DNA of 64,000 nt. It comes from Gnetum montanum. Taxonomy: Eukaryota; Streptophyta; Gnetopsida; Gnetales; Gnetaceae. The stretch covers positions 1,627,826-1,691,825 of the forward strand of contig MNCI01037953.1 in the NCBI GenBank assembly GCA_015680685.1, in the 5' to 3' direction. Below are positions 22,904 through 33,387 of this stretch, piece after piece. Every line of letters starts with the position of its first letter. The stretch's first letter is position 1. The notes below the pieces were generated by a model. That model saw only the letters and a program-made list of their open reading frames with translations. It was not told the DNA's origin and made no database searches. A program made the position numbers and the translations under genes.

Positions 22904-24060
22904 TCAGACATAATACCGTTTTAGGTACAAGCGATTTTTAGGATTAGCGAACTTGTTATCATTCATGTCAGCAAGTTTGAATGCTCCATTATTGTACGCT
23001 TTGATGACTAAGTAAGGCCCTTCCTAGTTAGCTGAGAATTTATCTAGATGTTCATGGATGGCCTTAAGGACTAGGTCTCCTTCCTTAATCAAGCACTTAT
23101 GTAGATCATGTTTATGTCGTTGTCGTTGTTATTTCTGGTACCACTCGATCTGATCAAGTGTTCATACACATTCCTCCTCCATTGAGTCAAGGTCAATAAT
23201 GTGCAGTTCATCACTTTGGCTTTCATCGAGGAGGCCTGAGAGGGCTATCCGCAACAAGGGAACTTGTAACTCTAAAGGTAAAATAGCTTCAGATCTATAT
23301 ACAAGACTATATGGAGTTTTACCTGTAGATGTTCGATGTGTCATTCTGTATGCCCACAATGCGTAGACTAATTGTTCATGCCATTGCCTCTTGCTTTGAT
23401 TTAGCATCTTTTTAAGCACCATGATGATAGTTTTTTTTGTAGCCTCTGCTTGACCATTACTTTGTGGGTAGTAAGGTGATGAGAATGCATGTTTAATACC
23501 TAGGCTTTCACAGAAGCTTTTAGTATTTGCACTATTGAACTATGGCCCATTGTCAGTAACTATGGTCATCGAAACACCAAAACGTGTCATAATGTTTTCT
23601 ATTATGAAATTTCAAACATGTTTAGAAGTGGTCTTCCTAAGGGGAATAGCTTCTACCCATTTTGTGAAGTATTCAGTTGTGGTGATAATGAAACTATGTC
23701 CTATGGAGGATGATGGTGTTATTGGTCCAATTAAGTCTAATCCCCATCTTTGAAATGGCCATGTAATTTGTGTTGTGTGCAATTCATTAGGCGGCACATG
23801 TATTAGGTTACCATGCCTTTGGAAAATATCACATGTGCTAACCTTGGAGAAGCAATTGTACTCCATGTGTGGCCAGTAGTAGCCCAAACGCCTAATCTTT
23901 GTTGCCATTGCTTTGGGTGCTATGTGCCCTCCACAAAGTCCTTCGTGGACTTGTTCTACAATCGTTTGACCGTCGATGCTACTAACGCACATCAACAGAA
24001 TGCCTTCATAGGATTTGCAACACAATGTATCTCCTATTAATGCATACTATTGAGAGTGTT
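22904..24060 (-). pseudogene. Integrase of element 4
   Basis: The zinc-binding region at 23,990-23,800 shows HEGLCGGH with GYYWPHM and two Cys (CDIFQRHGN). The core reads RWGLDLIGPITPSS and TTEYFTKWVEA (first catalytic Asp now Glu), then VTDNGP (second Asp kept) and GQAEATKK (Glu kept). Conserved WAYRMTHRTSTGKTPYSLVY follows at 23,162-23,422. The C-terminal module has GPYLVIKAYNNGAFKLAD, and pol ends at TGA 22,906-22,904 after LKRYYV. Several stops and at least two frameshifts separate the parts. The motif set is typical of Tat integrases. Confidence 0.85.
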
Positions 24061-24109
24061 TTCACATAGTGTCTTTTTGAGCATTTGTCAAGTGTTGTGA
24101 AGGTTTTCC

Positions 24110-24716
24110 TCATAGAAGGTACTCTTTTATGTCATCATACCATTCTATTACATGTGTTGTGCTAATGGATGCTATGGGCATTTCATCAAGAGTGTCAGTT
24201 ATAGGTTTGGCACAATTTGTTATAGAGCTAGGAAATGCATGGAACATTTCAGGTGTCATGTTTATGGCTAGTGTAGCAAGTGCATCGGTAATGGTGTTTT
24301 CACTTCTAGGGACATGCTGTACATCTACTTCTACTAATTTCTTCAGCAGATGTTTGGTCAAATAATAGTATGGTTGCAAATGGAGAGCCTTACATGTGTA
24401 TACCTTCGTGACTTGATTAATGACCAGCTGTGAATCACCTCGAACTACAAGACGTGCGATTCCTAAAGTCAATGCTGCTCAAAGACCTCTAAGGAGACCT
24501 TCGTATTCTACCATGTTATTGGTACAAGGAAAGGTTAATCAGTAGGTGAAGGGTTGGATTTCTTTGGAGGGGTATGTTTCCTCCTTGGGAAGTTGATGCT
24601 CCATCAAAATAAAGGATTGCCTCATAGTTATCAGGTACGATGTCTATACTATTAACATTATCGTCAGGGAATTTAGGGTTGATCGTTGCTTGATCATGCG
24701 TTGGCGAGATAGTCAA
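24110..24716 (-). pseudogene. Second RNase H (aRNH) of element 4
   Basis: This extra RNase H, of the archaeal/plant type, marks the Tat lineage and sits between the RT-linked RNase H and integrase. Visible from the N-terminus: LYFDGASTSQGGN (first catalytic Asp, about 24,600), a frameshifted helix region, GDSQLVINQVTK (third catalytic Asp, about 24,430) and HVPRSENTITDALATLA (last Asp, about 24,290). The helix that carries the Glu falls in the shifted part. The tail (24,240-24,110) leads into integrase. This is the usual Tat order, in contrast to element 8. Confidence 0.85.
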
Positions 24717-24731
24717 TTGTGTGACTATTGC

Positions 24732-25115
24732 TTAACCTTTTGTGGAAGATTGAGCAACATAGTGTAAATTAAACTCTACGATCATTGCTTTCCACCTATC
24801 TATCCTACTCAACTCGTAGATGTTGTTAGTGATGGCGTGGAGTACATTATTCCTGCAAATGATGTAGACTTGATTACAAAAGAGATAATGCCGCCATTTC
24901 TTCAAGGAGAAGATGAGGGAAAGGCATGATTTCTCCATGTCATTGAATTGTTGTTCATAGGCAATTAGGGCATGGCTTAGGTAATAGATAGGGATCTTGA
25001 CTCTATCCTTATGCTTTTGACAAAGCATCGATGCAATGGAAGAATCGGAAGTTGCAAGGTAGATGTAGAAGGGCTTATCGCTTTGTGGGGGATAAACTAT
25101 CGGCAGTTGAGCCAA
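24732..25115 (-). pseudogene. RT-linked RNase H of element 4
   Basis: An open 127-codon stretch. It contains FYIYLATSDSSIASML (the catalytic Asp position holds a different residue, LATS), YYLSHALIAYEQQFNDMEK (the Glu helix; Glu present), LSLIFSLKKWRHYLF and the Asp-region VYIICRNNVLHAI (usual TDH-type motif lost). The loss of acidic residues agrees with the known tendency of this domain to degenerate in Tat elements when the second RNase H is present; here decay after insertion is an equally simple reason. Confidence 0.75.
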
Positions 25116-25142
25116 CTCTTACTTTATGTTATTGAATGCTTT

Positions 25143-26281
25143 CTAGCATTGTTGGGTCCATTGGAAATGCACATTCTTTCGTAATAGGTGTTGCATGGGT
25201 CTCAACTTATCCATCAGCCTTTTGATAAAGCATCTAATGAATTGTAGTCTACCTTGGAGACCACGTAGTTCGGTGAGGTTTTTTGATGGTTGCATGTTAC
25301 TTATTACCTTAACCTTGTCAAGGTCTACCCATATCCCTTTTCCAGAGACTACGAAGCCAAGAATTTTTCCCATTTTGACACCAAAGACACATTTCTTTGG
25401 GTTGATCCTAAGGTCATATTTGAGCAACGTTTAAGCACTAGGTCTAGATCTTTTGCATGTTGTTTGGTTGTTTTTGATTTAACCGCGATGTCTTCAATGT
25501 AATTATTGAGCAAATTGAGCATGTAATCACTAAATATATATGTCATTGCTTGTTGATATGTAGCGCTTACATTTTTAAGACCAAATGACATCATCATATA
25601 GCAGAATGTGCCCCAAGGTATCATAAAGGTTGTTCTGAGTTGATGTTCTGGGTTGATTCTTATTTGATTGTATCTTGAAAATCCATCCATAAAGGATACC
25701 AGTGCATGCCCAATAGTTGTGTCAATAAGTTGATCGATGCTAGGTAGCAGGAAGTCATCCTTTATAGTGGCTGTGTTGAGATCATAGAAGTTGATGCATA
25801 TGCGTATACTACCATTCTTCTTAGGGACTACAATAATGTTTGATACCCAGTTGAAATAGTTAATGGCTCGGATGAAATTGACTTGGTAGAGCTTTGTGAT
25901 TTCAGCACGAATTGCTAATGCTAGCTCAAGTCTAACCTTTCGTGCTTTTTGCTTCATTAGTCTGACTTTTGAATCAATAATGATGTTGTGTTGGATGATT
26001 CGAGGGTCTAATCCTGGCATGTTAGTACATGACCATGCGAATGTTTTTATGTTGTCTTTTAGTACTTGAGTGATGCCATTGACAAGTTGTGAGCTTAGTA
26101 GGGCACTTAATTTCAACGTTCTAGTTTCATCATTGAATGTAGTAATGGGGACTTCAATAAGAAGGTCTTCAGTGATATTATCGGCCTCTAGATCTAAAGT
26201 CTTAGTCACATTCTTAGGCCAGTCTAATGTTTCCTGAGTGGAGGCTATTAAATTAGTATAAGCACATGGGTCTAGATCCAA
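25143..26281 (-). pseudogene. Reverse transcriptase of element 4
   Basis: An open reading of 310 codons (26,281-25,349) overlaps a second one (25,427-25,143) in another frame, implying one frameshift near 25,430. Motifs in order: FAWSCTNMPGLDPRI, IVVPKKNGSIRICINFYDLN, PSIDQLIDTTIGHALVSFMD (catalytic Asp kept), the GTFCYMMMSFGLKN region (usual MPFGLKNA), and YIEDIAVKS in the place of the YxDD box, so one catalytic Asp is Glu. Then INPKKCVFGV and LQGRLQFIRCFI. It is close to full length for an RT palm and thumb. Confidence 0.9.
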
Positions 26282-26469
26282 GGATTATGGATTGATTTCT
26301 TTTTTTACCTCCTTGTATGGTTCACTGAGAGACAATGTTGAAAGGATTTTTTTGGTGGCCATGTGCTTGCTCCTACCAATTTAAATTGGGGGTGAAATGA
26401 GTGACATTTACTTAATGAAGGTGTTGTTAAATGTAAATGAGCATCTATGTACTGACGAAATTGCGGAAC

Positions 26470-26530
26470 GTAGTGGTAGTTTAGTGTCATACCTGGACCA
26501 TATGGTAGTTTTAAGCCATACTAGGCTGGT
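26470..26530. repeat. Two copies of the TAGTTTA minisatellite word
   Basis: TAGTTTAGTGTCATACCTGG (about 26,476) and TAGTTTTAAGCCATACTAGG (about 26,505) match the word of the 22.6 and 29.1 kb arrays. They lie between RT and the antisense gene. Confidence 0.65.
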
Positions 26531-26879
26531 AATATTCATGTCATGTTGTATCATGAATGAGTGTATAGAGCATTGCTAATTTCTATGTCTCGTGTAGATG
26601 ATAAATTTATGGGATTTGATAGTTTTATGAACCTTCATGTGCACCATTATATATTTTTATATATTTTCTATTTTAATAAAATAAAGAGGAATATTATGTA
26701 ATAATGAAACAAAAAATGACATAAGTAATAACATGAAAACCAAATTTAAACGTGAAACATGGTAAATTAAATAAATAAAGATAAAAATAGAAATAAATAA
26801 GTAAACTAAATTGAGAGTGAACATGGGGTTAAAAAGGGGTTTTTGAGGTACAAGGGCATCATTTGTGATAGTGTGAGTT

Positions 26880-26964
26880 CATGGGCGTTGGATTGTAGCA
26901 TGAGCAAGCTAGAGAGTGCAGTGTGAGCAAGCTAGAGAGTGCAGCGTGAGTTGCAGGACCAACA
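26880..26964 (+). promoter_or_regulatory. GTGAGCAAGCTAG word block before the antisense gene
   Basis: A 23-bp unit (TGAGCAAGCTAGAGAGTGCA+GTG/GCG) is repeated exactly once at 26,901-26,923 and 26,924-26,946, then GCGTGAGTTGCAGG runs into ACCAACAATG at 26,965. CAGCGTGAG is the same word that forms the hairpin arms of this element's LTR. AT-rich, TATA-like text lies at 26,650-26,670. A promoter role is inferred from position only. Confidence 0.4.
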
Positions 26965-28662
26965 ATGAAGGGCAAAGGGAAAGTAAGCCGAGGCAAAGGA
27001 AAGAGGTAAGAGAATCTGGTGTTCATGGAGGAGAGTGAAGAGCTAGTTCAGTGTCTCCCTCAAGCCAGAATTCCAGCATGGGATGGAGTTCTATGCAGGT
27101 CCATTTCTTCTTATTTCTCTCCATTATTTTATGCATAACGTAAGCTAGGGTAGGATGGTCTTTGATGGCCACTATTTTTTGCTGTGTTGTTAGCACGATT
27201 TTGGGTTTCTTCGCTACATTTTGGGGCATTGGAACTTGTACTGGGGTTTATGGCTTGCTGTATATATATTTTTGATTATTGTTTTTCGGGCGTGCACGGT
27301 CAAATAAGGGCAATTTAGAGTTTTTCATTTTGCAAACCAGGGCAAGTTCAGCATGAGTTGCAAGGCAAGCCCAATGTAAGTGTGTTAGAGCAGGCCCAAC
27401 ATGAGTTTTCTAGGTCGAGGCAGTGTGATTTTCCTAGGAACAGGCACAACATGAGTTCCTGCAGCGTGAGTTCCTAGGAATAGGCACAGTGTGAGTTTGT
27501 CATAGGCATCGTTAATGATGTGGTCGCTCAGCTACAACAAGCTCATCCAGAACTAGGTATGTATCTGTTACGTATTGTGCTAAGTGTCTGGGCTTATTGT
27601 GTTTCTTTGCATTCATTTTTTAATGACAGCTGATTGATGTGTGCGGTACTTGCACCTGCAAGCGGTAAGCTTCAATGGGATCCTTTTGAAACCACTCATA
27701 TTGATGCCCTCCTTGAATTGCCAGGGAATATTGAGCAAGTTCTTAGAAAGGTGTACGATGCAGTTTTCTGGTTGTGTCGTACAGAATGCTAAGTCGCTTT
27801 GGACTTGTAGGCATTCAGTTGAGTACCTATGGGATGAGGTGCCCTCATTAAAGGAGGCATTGGCAAAGGAGAGAAAGGAAAAGAGGGATCTCCAATCTTG
27901 TTATGAATTTGTTGCTACTAGGCTGTTTGGTGATAGTACTTGGTGCACATTTGAAATCACCTATGTGTGTTACTGGACAGTTTTGAACAGCAAAGTGCAG
28001 GCAACATGGGATTTAGCTGAACAAAGGGCATATATGGATTTGCTAAACAAGAAATGTCATGATTGGAAATCCTTTACTGCTAAAGTACGAAAGTGGAGTC
28101 AAGAATAAAAGGATCACAAGCATCAGTATAAGAAATGGTTAAAGGAGGAGTCAGTTGAACATTGCTGGATGGAAATGTTCATTGATAGGCTAGGCTTGCG
28201 TCCTGGTTACGATAGGTTTGCCAAGTGCACCGAGGTGGAGGGATCTCCCAAGAGAACCATTACCACTACTTTCGGGGAGGCTTCGACAAGCATGTTCTTT
28301 CTTGAGCATCCTAGTTGGACCTCGGTGGACAAGGGTAAAACCTTGGCTGGTATTGAGCTTGGCCTAGAGGAGGATTGGACAAATGTGCCTGAGGAGGAGA
28401 TTCTATGGCATTTGGAGGCTAGCTTAAGGCTCTCCTAACTTGTGAGTGTTTTATTATGGCACTTACTTTTATATGGTTTTATTGTTTTATTGTTAGGGTT
28501 ACTATTTTTCCTGGTTTTGTATTCATGAGTTGCTTTATTACTCTTATCTGTTTTTTTGTTTTTTTGTAGGAACATGTTAATGATGGTGCTGGCCCCAGTG
28601 GAGTGAGAGTAGATGATGAGGAGGATTTTGGGGACCAGCTCCCTCCTAGTACTGATACATGA
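26965..28662 (+). pseudogene. Antisense intron-containing gene inside element 4
   Basis: It lies between protease and RT of element 4 on the opposite strand. It opens with a short basic segment (MKGKGKVSRGKGKR, 26,965-27,006), a stop, then EELVQCLPQARIPAWDGVL. Later protein-like stretches are IVNDVVAQLQQAHPEL (27,508), HIDALLELPGNIEQVL (27,700), a Lys/Glu-rich coiled-coil-like part (27,830-28,110) and 28,115-28,438. Good splice sites flank 27,556-27,632 (CTAG|GTATGT ... ATGACAG) and 28,442-28,569 (ACTT|GTGAGT ... TTTTGTAG). The final exon encodes GAGPSGVRVDDEEDFGDQ and stops at TGA 28,660-28,662. At least two stops and one frameshift (near 27,788) break it. No family recognised. Confidence 0.5.
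27350..27505 (+). repeat. Second block of CAGCGTGAG words within the antisense gene
   Basis: GCATGAGTTGCAAGGCAAG, CAACATGAGTTTTCTAGG, GTGTGATTTTCCTAGG, AACATGAGTTCCTGCAGCG and GTGTGAGTTTGTCATAGG follow each other at about 25-35 bp. They share the ATGAGTT/GTGAGTT core with the LTR hairpins. They lie in what would be an intron or leader of the antisense gene. Confidence 0.55.
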
Positions 28663-29044
28663 GCTTACTATTAATCCAGCTTTAGCTATTCAATGTTTTG
28701 GATTTTTGGATGTTTAATGGAAATATATGATGGACAGATGTAATGACATGGATCTAATCATGGCATAATGTGTTGGAAGTTTATTACCATATTGGCATTC
28801 GATATTTATTTATTTTTATATGTTTTCTCTTTATTTTTTTTGTTGTTTTTCTTATTATCTCAGGTATATTGTGAACTTATGCATGTAGCTGAATGTAAAA
28901 TGATTCTCCAAAATGTAGTACAAAATGTAAATGAAATATTTGTAAAAAAGGAAAGTAATGAGAAGGCATGAATCGAAATTGCAACTTGTAAATGAAAATT
29001 TAACATAACATAATGAGAGTTTGTGATTTTGTAACATGCTGAGC
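28663..29044. other. AT-rich stretch without recognised feature
   Basis: Short open frames of low complexity occur on both strands and no domain or repeat was found. It may be the 3' flank of the antisense gene (an AATAAA-type signal is not clear). Confidence 0.4.
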
Positions 29045-29300
29045 TCTAGTTTAAAGCCATTTCAGGCCGTGTACATCAGTTTAAAGTTATGATGGACTAT
29101 CACATCTGTGTTAAAGAAAGAAGGTTCACTAGTTTTAGGCCATAGTGGGCCGAAAGCAATAACAGTTTTAGGAAGCTTTAAAAGGAATTGGCCATTTTTG
29201 AGCATGGCTAGTTTAATGTCATTGCAGACATTCGCTAGCAGTTTAATGTCGTACCAGATGATTGGTAGTTTAACATCTTTTCGGACGGTTGGTAGTTCGC
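29045..29300. repeat. Third copy of the TAGTTTA minisatellite
   Basis: Copies such as TAGTTTAAAGCCATTTCAGG, TAGTTTTAGGCCATAGTGGG, TAGTTTAATGTCATTGCAGA, CAGTTTAATGTCGTACCAGA and TAGTTTAACATCTTTTCGGA span the region at intervals of about 27-80 bp. With the pair at 26,470 it brackets the antisense gene. Confidence 0.7.
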
Positions 29301-29496
29301 CCTAACCATTGAGTTGCTTTTTAATCCTTTGTAGTTTGACGTGAGGGGTAGGGTATGTAGGTGTGATCTTATACTCACCTTCCCATTCACTAGTGATGTC
29401 AAAGGGTAATTCTGACCAAGAGATGTTAGTGGGAATAGCTCGTATGTATGTGTTGTCCAGTGCTTCCTCAGTTTTAGTAGGATAATGAGTTAAAGG

Positions 29497-30215
29497 CTAG
29501 TTCATGTCTTGAAGTATGCTCATGGTCCCTTTTTTAGGCTTAGAGAATTCAGTCTTTGACCCCTGATCCATTCCAGAGTGCGAGGAAGTGAGTGATGTTG
29601 TTGTATCCCCATGTATGATAATTTCACCACCCTCGTAAGGTAGGTGCATCTCTTTATGGATTGGTGAGGATATGGCTCCAAGTTGAGCTAGCCAAGGACG
29701 ACCTAGAATCAGATTGAAATTTGGCATTTCATCAACCACTACGAATTCAGCTGATGGGGGAATTGGTCCCCTACCATGAAATCCAAGGTAACCATACCTT
29801 TCACTATGACACAGGTTCCACTGAAGGATTTTAAGAAAGAAGTTGTTGTGGGTTGTATTTGCTCTGTAGGCCTTAGTTTTTCAATGACAGGAAAGGGTAT
29901 TACGTTCGTTGCTACACTGTCATCAACATGCACCCTACGTATCTTGATATGGTTGACTTGTATCGTTATGAACATAGGGGCTGTAGTAACCTCTCATGTT
30001 TTTTCATCTCGCTTAATGTCATTAGCACGAAACTATAGGGATGTGGGCTTTGATTCTTGAGGTTGTGGGGATAGTACCGCATAAATGGATGGCTCTTCTA
30101 TGGGAAGGTCCTCAATAACAGGAATCAAAGTCAACATATGCACGAGAGCTTCCCAATGTACCTGTGAAGTCATTACTAGATCATACAGGCTTAAGGAAGT
30201 ATTCTTTTGTTTCAA
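29497..30215 (-). pseudogene. Gag-pol linker and protease of element 4
   Basis: The N-terminal linker (30,215-30,033) reads SLSLYDLVMTSQVHWEALVH, typical of the segment before the Tat protease. The protease follows: a substrate-loop region with VDDSVATNVIPF at the active-site place (usually VDxGSSxNIL; the DxG triad is disturbed) and, after a frame change at 29,740, FNLILGRPWLAQLGAISSPI, the conserved closing motif of Tat proteases. The tail has HGDTTTSLTSSHS. The active site and frame are damaged, so it is inactive as written. Confidence 0.75.
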
Positions 30216-33036
30216 AGCCTATGTGACTTGGGTCAATGCACTTGCTAGATCCTTACCATTTGGGGCACTCTTGTCTATGGAGACTTAGTCCATTTGACCC
30301 ATCATTCGTATCTCTCATGGAGGGATTTTTGCATTGGTAGCTAGGGATGTTGAGTTTGGGATCCTGTGAGTGCCAATTTTCTTGTCTTGATGACTTATGC
30401 TAGGCTCACTAGTGGATGGAACCATAGGAACAACATTTAGAGGTATGGGCTTTGGTGGTCCTAATTTGTGCTCATGCTGTTCCTTTTCTAGGCACTCTCT
30501 TGTGAGCTTGTCAGCAAGGCGCTCTCGTAGGGGTTGTGGGGGAACAATAGGGGGTTGCACATCAGAGTGTTTTGGTACCCAGATCACAAAGGGAGTGGGC
30601 CAGGTTTCTAATGGTGTGTTTACTGCTTCGATGGAAGGAGGTATGCAAAAGATGAACGATTTTTGTGGTGAGGGGAACATGCATATAAAAAAAGGAGTTT
30701 GAGGAGGTGTTGAGGTAGGTGTATCTTCAGAATCCCTGTAGATCACAAAAGGCTTTCGCGGGACGTCTTGTCCATTCTCTACATGGATAGTGTTAATCAC
30801 ATATGGTGCATCATTAGTATTGAGAGGATCTTTGTAGAATCCCATGGGTTGGTTTTGGAGCCTTACTGGGTTTTCCTCATCAAATACTATTTCACCCCTA
30901 TCAATCATGCATTGTATATCCTGTTTTAAGGTGAAGCAGTAGTCAGTTCCATGCCCACACCATTGGTGATATTCGCAAAACCTATCCAACCTAAAGCCTC
31001 TTGGAATGGGGGGCTCATTAGCTGTTGCTAAAGCTGTGTTCTTAGCGAACTCATAGAATCGATCATGTTTTTGAGATGCCACAGGGGACATTTGCTTATG
31101 TTTGATTAACCTGGCCTTTAGAAGTTGATCTAACAATTGTGAAGGCTTCATAGGCAAGGGTGTATATTGGGCAGGATCCTTTCATTCAAATGTATGAGTG
31201 TGACCCATGTTGGTGTTTTTATTTGAGGAAGATTCGGGTGTAGGCAGCGGGTTGTTTTCCTTTTTGTCCTGGATTATTAGGTTGGGCTATCTCTACCACT
31301 ACTGCTACTGTCGTTTTGGATTTATCCTTATCTTTCCTCGTATGTTGGCTCCTAAAGGTCGAGTAAGTTGGATGGTTACTTGTTTGCGCCACCTCTTTAA
31401 TGTTCTTAATTTGCATGAATGCTTGTCTCAAAGTATGGGCACTCAAATAATGAAGTTTCGATTTAATAAAGTCATTCACAGCCACCTTAAGGATGGTAAG
31501 TAGATATGTTTTAGGGATAGGCTCATGAAGTTCATTCAGGGCTACACTCCACCTTTGGATAAACTTTTGTACTAGCTCTAACAGCATCTGTTTAATCTGA
31601 ATCAAGCTATCCAGTGTGGCTTTAGGCTTTAAATTATATTTAAAATGGGTAACGAACTAATGTAACAAATCTTCTAGGGAGGATATGAAGTTACAGGGTA
31701 AAGCTCAGTACTAGTTTAAGGCTTTTCCTATTAAGGACATAGCAAATATGCGCAGAATTACATGGGGCCATGATTGAAGCAATAGAAATTCTAGTTGAAA
31801 TGTCACTAGGTGGACGTTTGGATCTCCCTCTCCATTGTTCTTGGTTAGCTAGGGTAATGAGATCCCCTTTGGTAAAGTCAATGGAGGAATTGAAGGGTTA
31901 ATTGGATCATCTTGGTAGAAGTCCAGCACCTTGACTTCCTCAATGTTTACAGTTTTAAGGCACTTCACCTCCTCAGTTAACAAGTGCATCATTTTCTTTG
32001 TATTTGTCCACTCTTGGGTGGTAGGCAGACTGGCGGGTTGGGTGGATTGTGATTGATAGTAATTCAATTGTTGCATTGTTTGTGGAAAGGAAGACTATTG
32101 GATTGTTGGTTGTTGTGGTGGAGCAACATTCAGAGATGGGATTGCAGGGTGTGGTACGCTATAGTGAGTTGGTTGGTATTGCTGAACAGTTGGTGAAACC
32201 CATTTCCTAGCCATAGGCTGTGAGGTGACACCCTGAATGTGTTGGGCTAAAGTAATCAATGGTGCTCCATGAGTTTGCACTTGTGGTATGTAATGGGTGG
32301 ACGTGGAGGTGGGTATAACTAATGGCATCTAAATTACCTAAGGTTGGAAGATTGATCCTGCATTAGTTTAAGGAGGGGGTTGTCAGGATTGTATTTGCAG
32401 AGGTATGATGGAAGTGAACATATCAAATTAAATGTTGGGCATGGAGAAGGTGGGAATGGAAGTGGGTACTTCTTGTTAAGAAATTGATGCTCGAGTGTTT
32501 GTGGATGAAGGAGGAAGCATAGTTTCTTCCAGGAAAGTTTGGAGTAATGGGTTTGTATGGGCATGAGGACTGATGGTATGGTATGAATCCCCATGCTCAG
32601 ATTGGGCTGCATAGTCATCTTCCTCATCTCCACTCTGAGGCTTTATCGGAGGTGGCTGTAAGGCTTGACTCCTTGCCATGAGAAGCTAAGATATGAGTCG
32701 ATGATGGTGTTTGGAAAGGGGGATTATATCAAATGCTGAGGGAGTGAACTCACGACCTCCTTTGTAAATGAGCTCATAGTTTTGCTTTGCTTCTCTTTCT
32801 ACTTGATCGATAGGCAGGTTTGCTTGAATCTTCACACAGATGAAGTTATATTTTTCTGGTGTGAGAATTTTGTAAGTAGGATCTTTGCCCTATAGCCTAA
32901 GTGACTAGCGAGTTGGGCCTTGAGGGTTTATCTATTCAATAATAGTTATGGGTTCCGTTGCAGTCACAGGGTTTGAGGTCTTAGCCCCAAAGTCAGAGAT
33001 ATGCAGTGTTACTATGTTGATCTGGGAAGATTCCAT
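30216..33036 (-). pseudogene. gag: gag of element 4
   Basis: It begins at ATG 33,036 (MESSQINIVTLHISDFGAK). Early text YNFICVKIQANLPID and GGREFTPSAF matches element 7 gag. A Pro/Gln-rich stretch follows (32,640-32,050), then a conserved segment with VLDFYQDDPINPSIP (about 31,920), the capsid domain (31,605-31,400, LLELVQKFIQRWSVALNEL) and the zinc motif CEYHQWCGHGTDYCFTLKQD (about 30,980), the CxxHxxxGHxTxxC form found in Tat Gag. A 280-codon open stretch covers 31,157-30,315. Few stops remain, mostly upstream of 32,680 and near 31,700. Confidence 0.85.
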
Positions 33037-33039
33037 AGT

Positions 33040-33300
33040 GAGCATGAATAAACTAGGTTGGATGAGCTGAGCATGCATAAGCTAGGTGGTCAAGCTAGCA
33101 TGAGAAAGTTGGTCATGTGTAAATTGAGAATTTGCAAACTGGCTCGAGCATGAGTAAACTAACAACGTGAGCAAACTGGCATGAGTAAGTTGTCGTGAGC
33201 AAGTTGTCAAGCTAGCGTGAGTAACTTGGGTTAGCATGATCAGGTTAAGCTAAGCGTGTGTAAGCTAGCTTGGCAAGCTGGGCCATAGTTTCAGTACTTG
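33040..33300 (-). repeat. Leader repeats of element 4 (GCATGAGTAAGCT words)
   Basis: The 5' leader between primer-binding site and gag is made of about twelve degenerate copies of a 15-25 bp word such as AGCATGAGTAAACTGG, GCGTGAGCAAACTGGC and AAGCTAGCGTGAGTAACTTG. It is the same word as in the LTR hairpins and the blocks around the antisense gene. Confidence 0.65.
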
Positions 33301-33364
33301 GTTTTGCATAGCATTTGAACAGGTAACGTGATCAGCGTTTTGATAGATAGTAAATGAGTTTAGG

Positions 33365-33381
33365 CCTTCCTTCTAGCACCA
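33365..33381 (-). other. Primer-binding site of element 4
   Basis: The minus strand reads TGGTGCTAGAAGGAAGG, six bases after the LTR end. Elements 7 (TGGTGCTAGAAGGAGGG) and 8 (TGGTGCTAAAAGGAGGG) have nearly the same site, so all three share one primer tRNA, different from that of element 3. I cannot name the tRNA with certainty. Confidence 0.8.
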
Positions 33382-33387
33382 ATTTAC

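Noticed and set aside
30397-30702. Plus-strand open frame opposite element 4 gag
   Set aside because: The minus strand holds a 280-codon frame with the gag zinc motif; this is its shadow.
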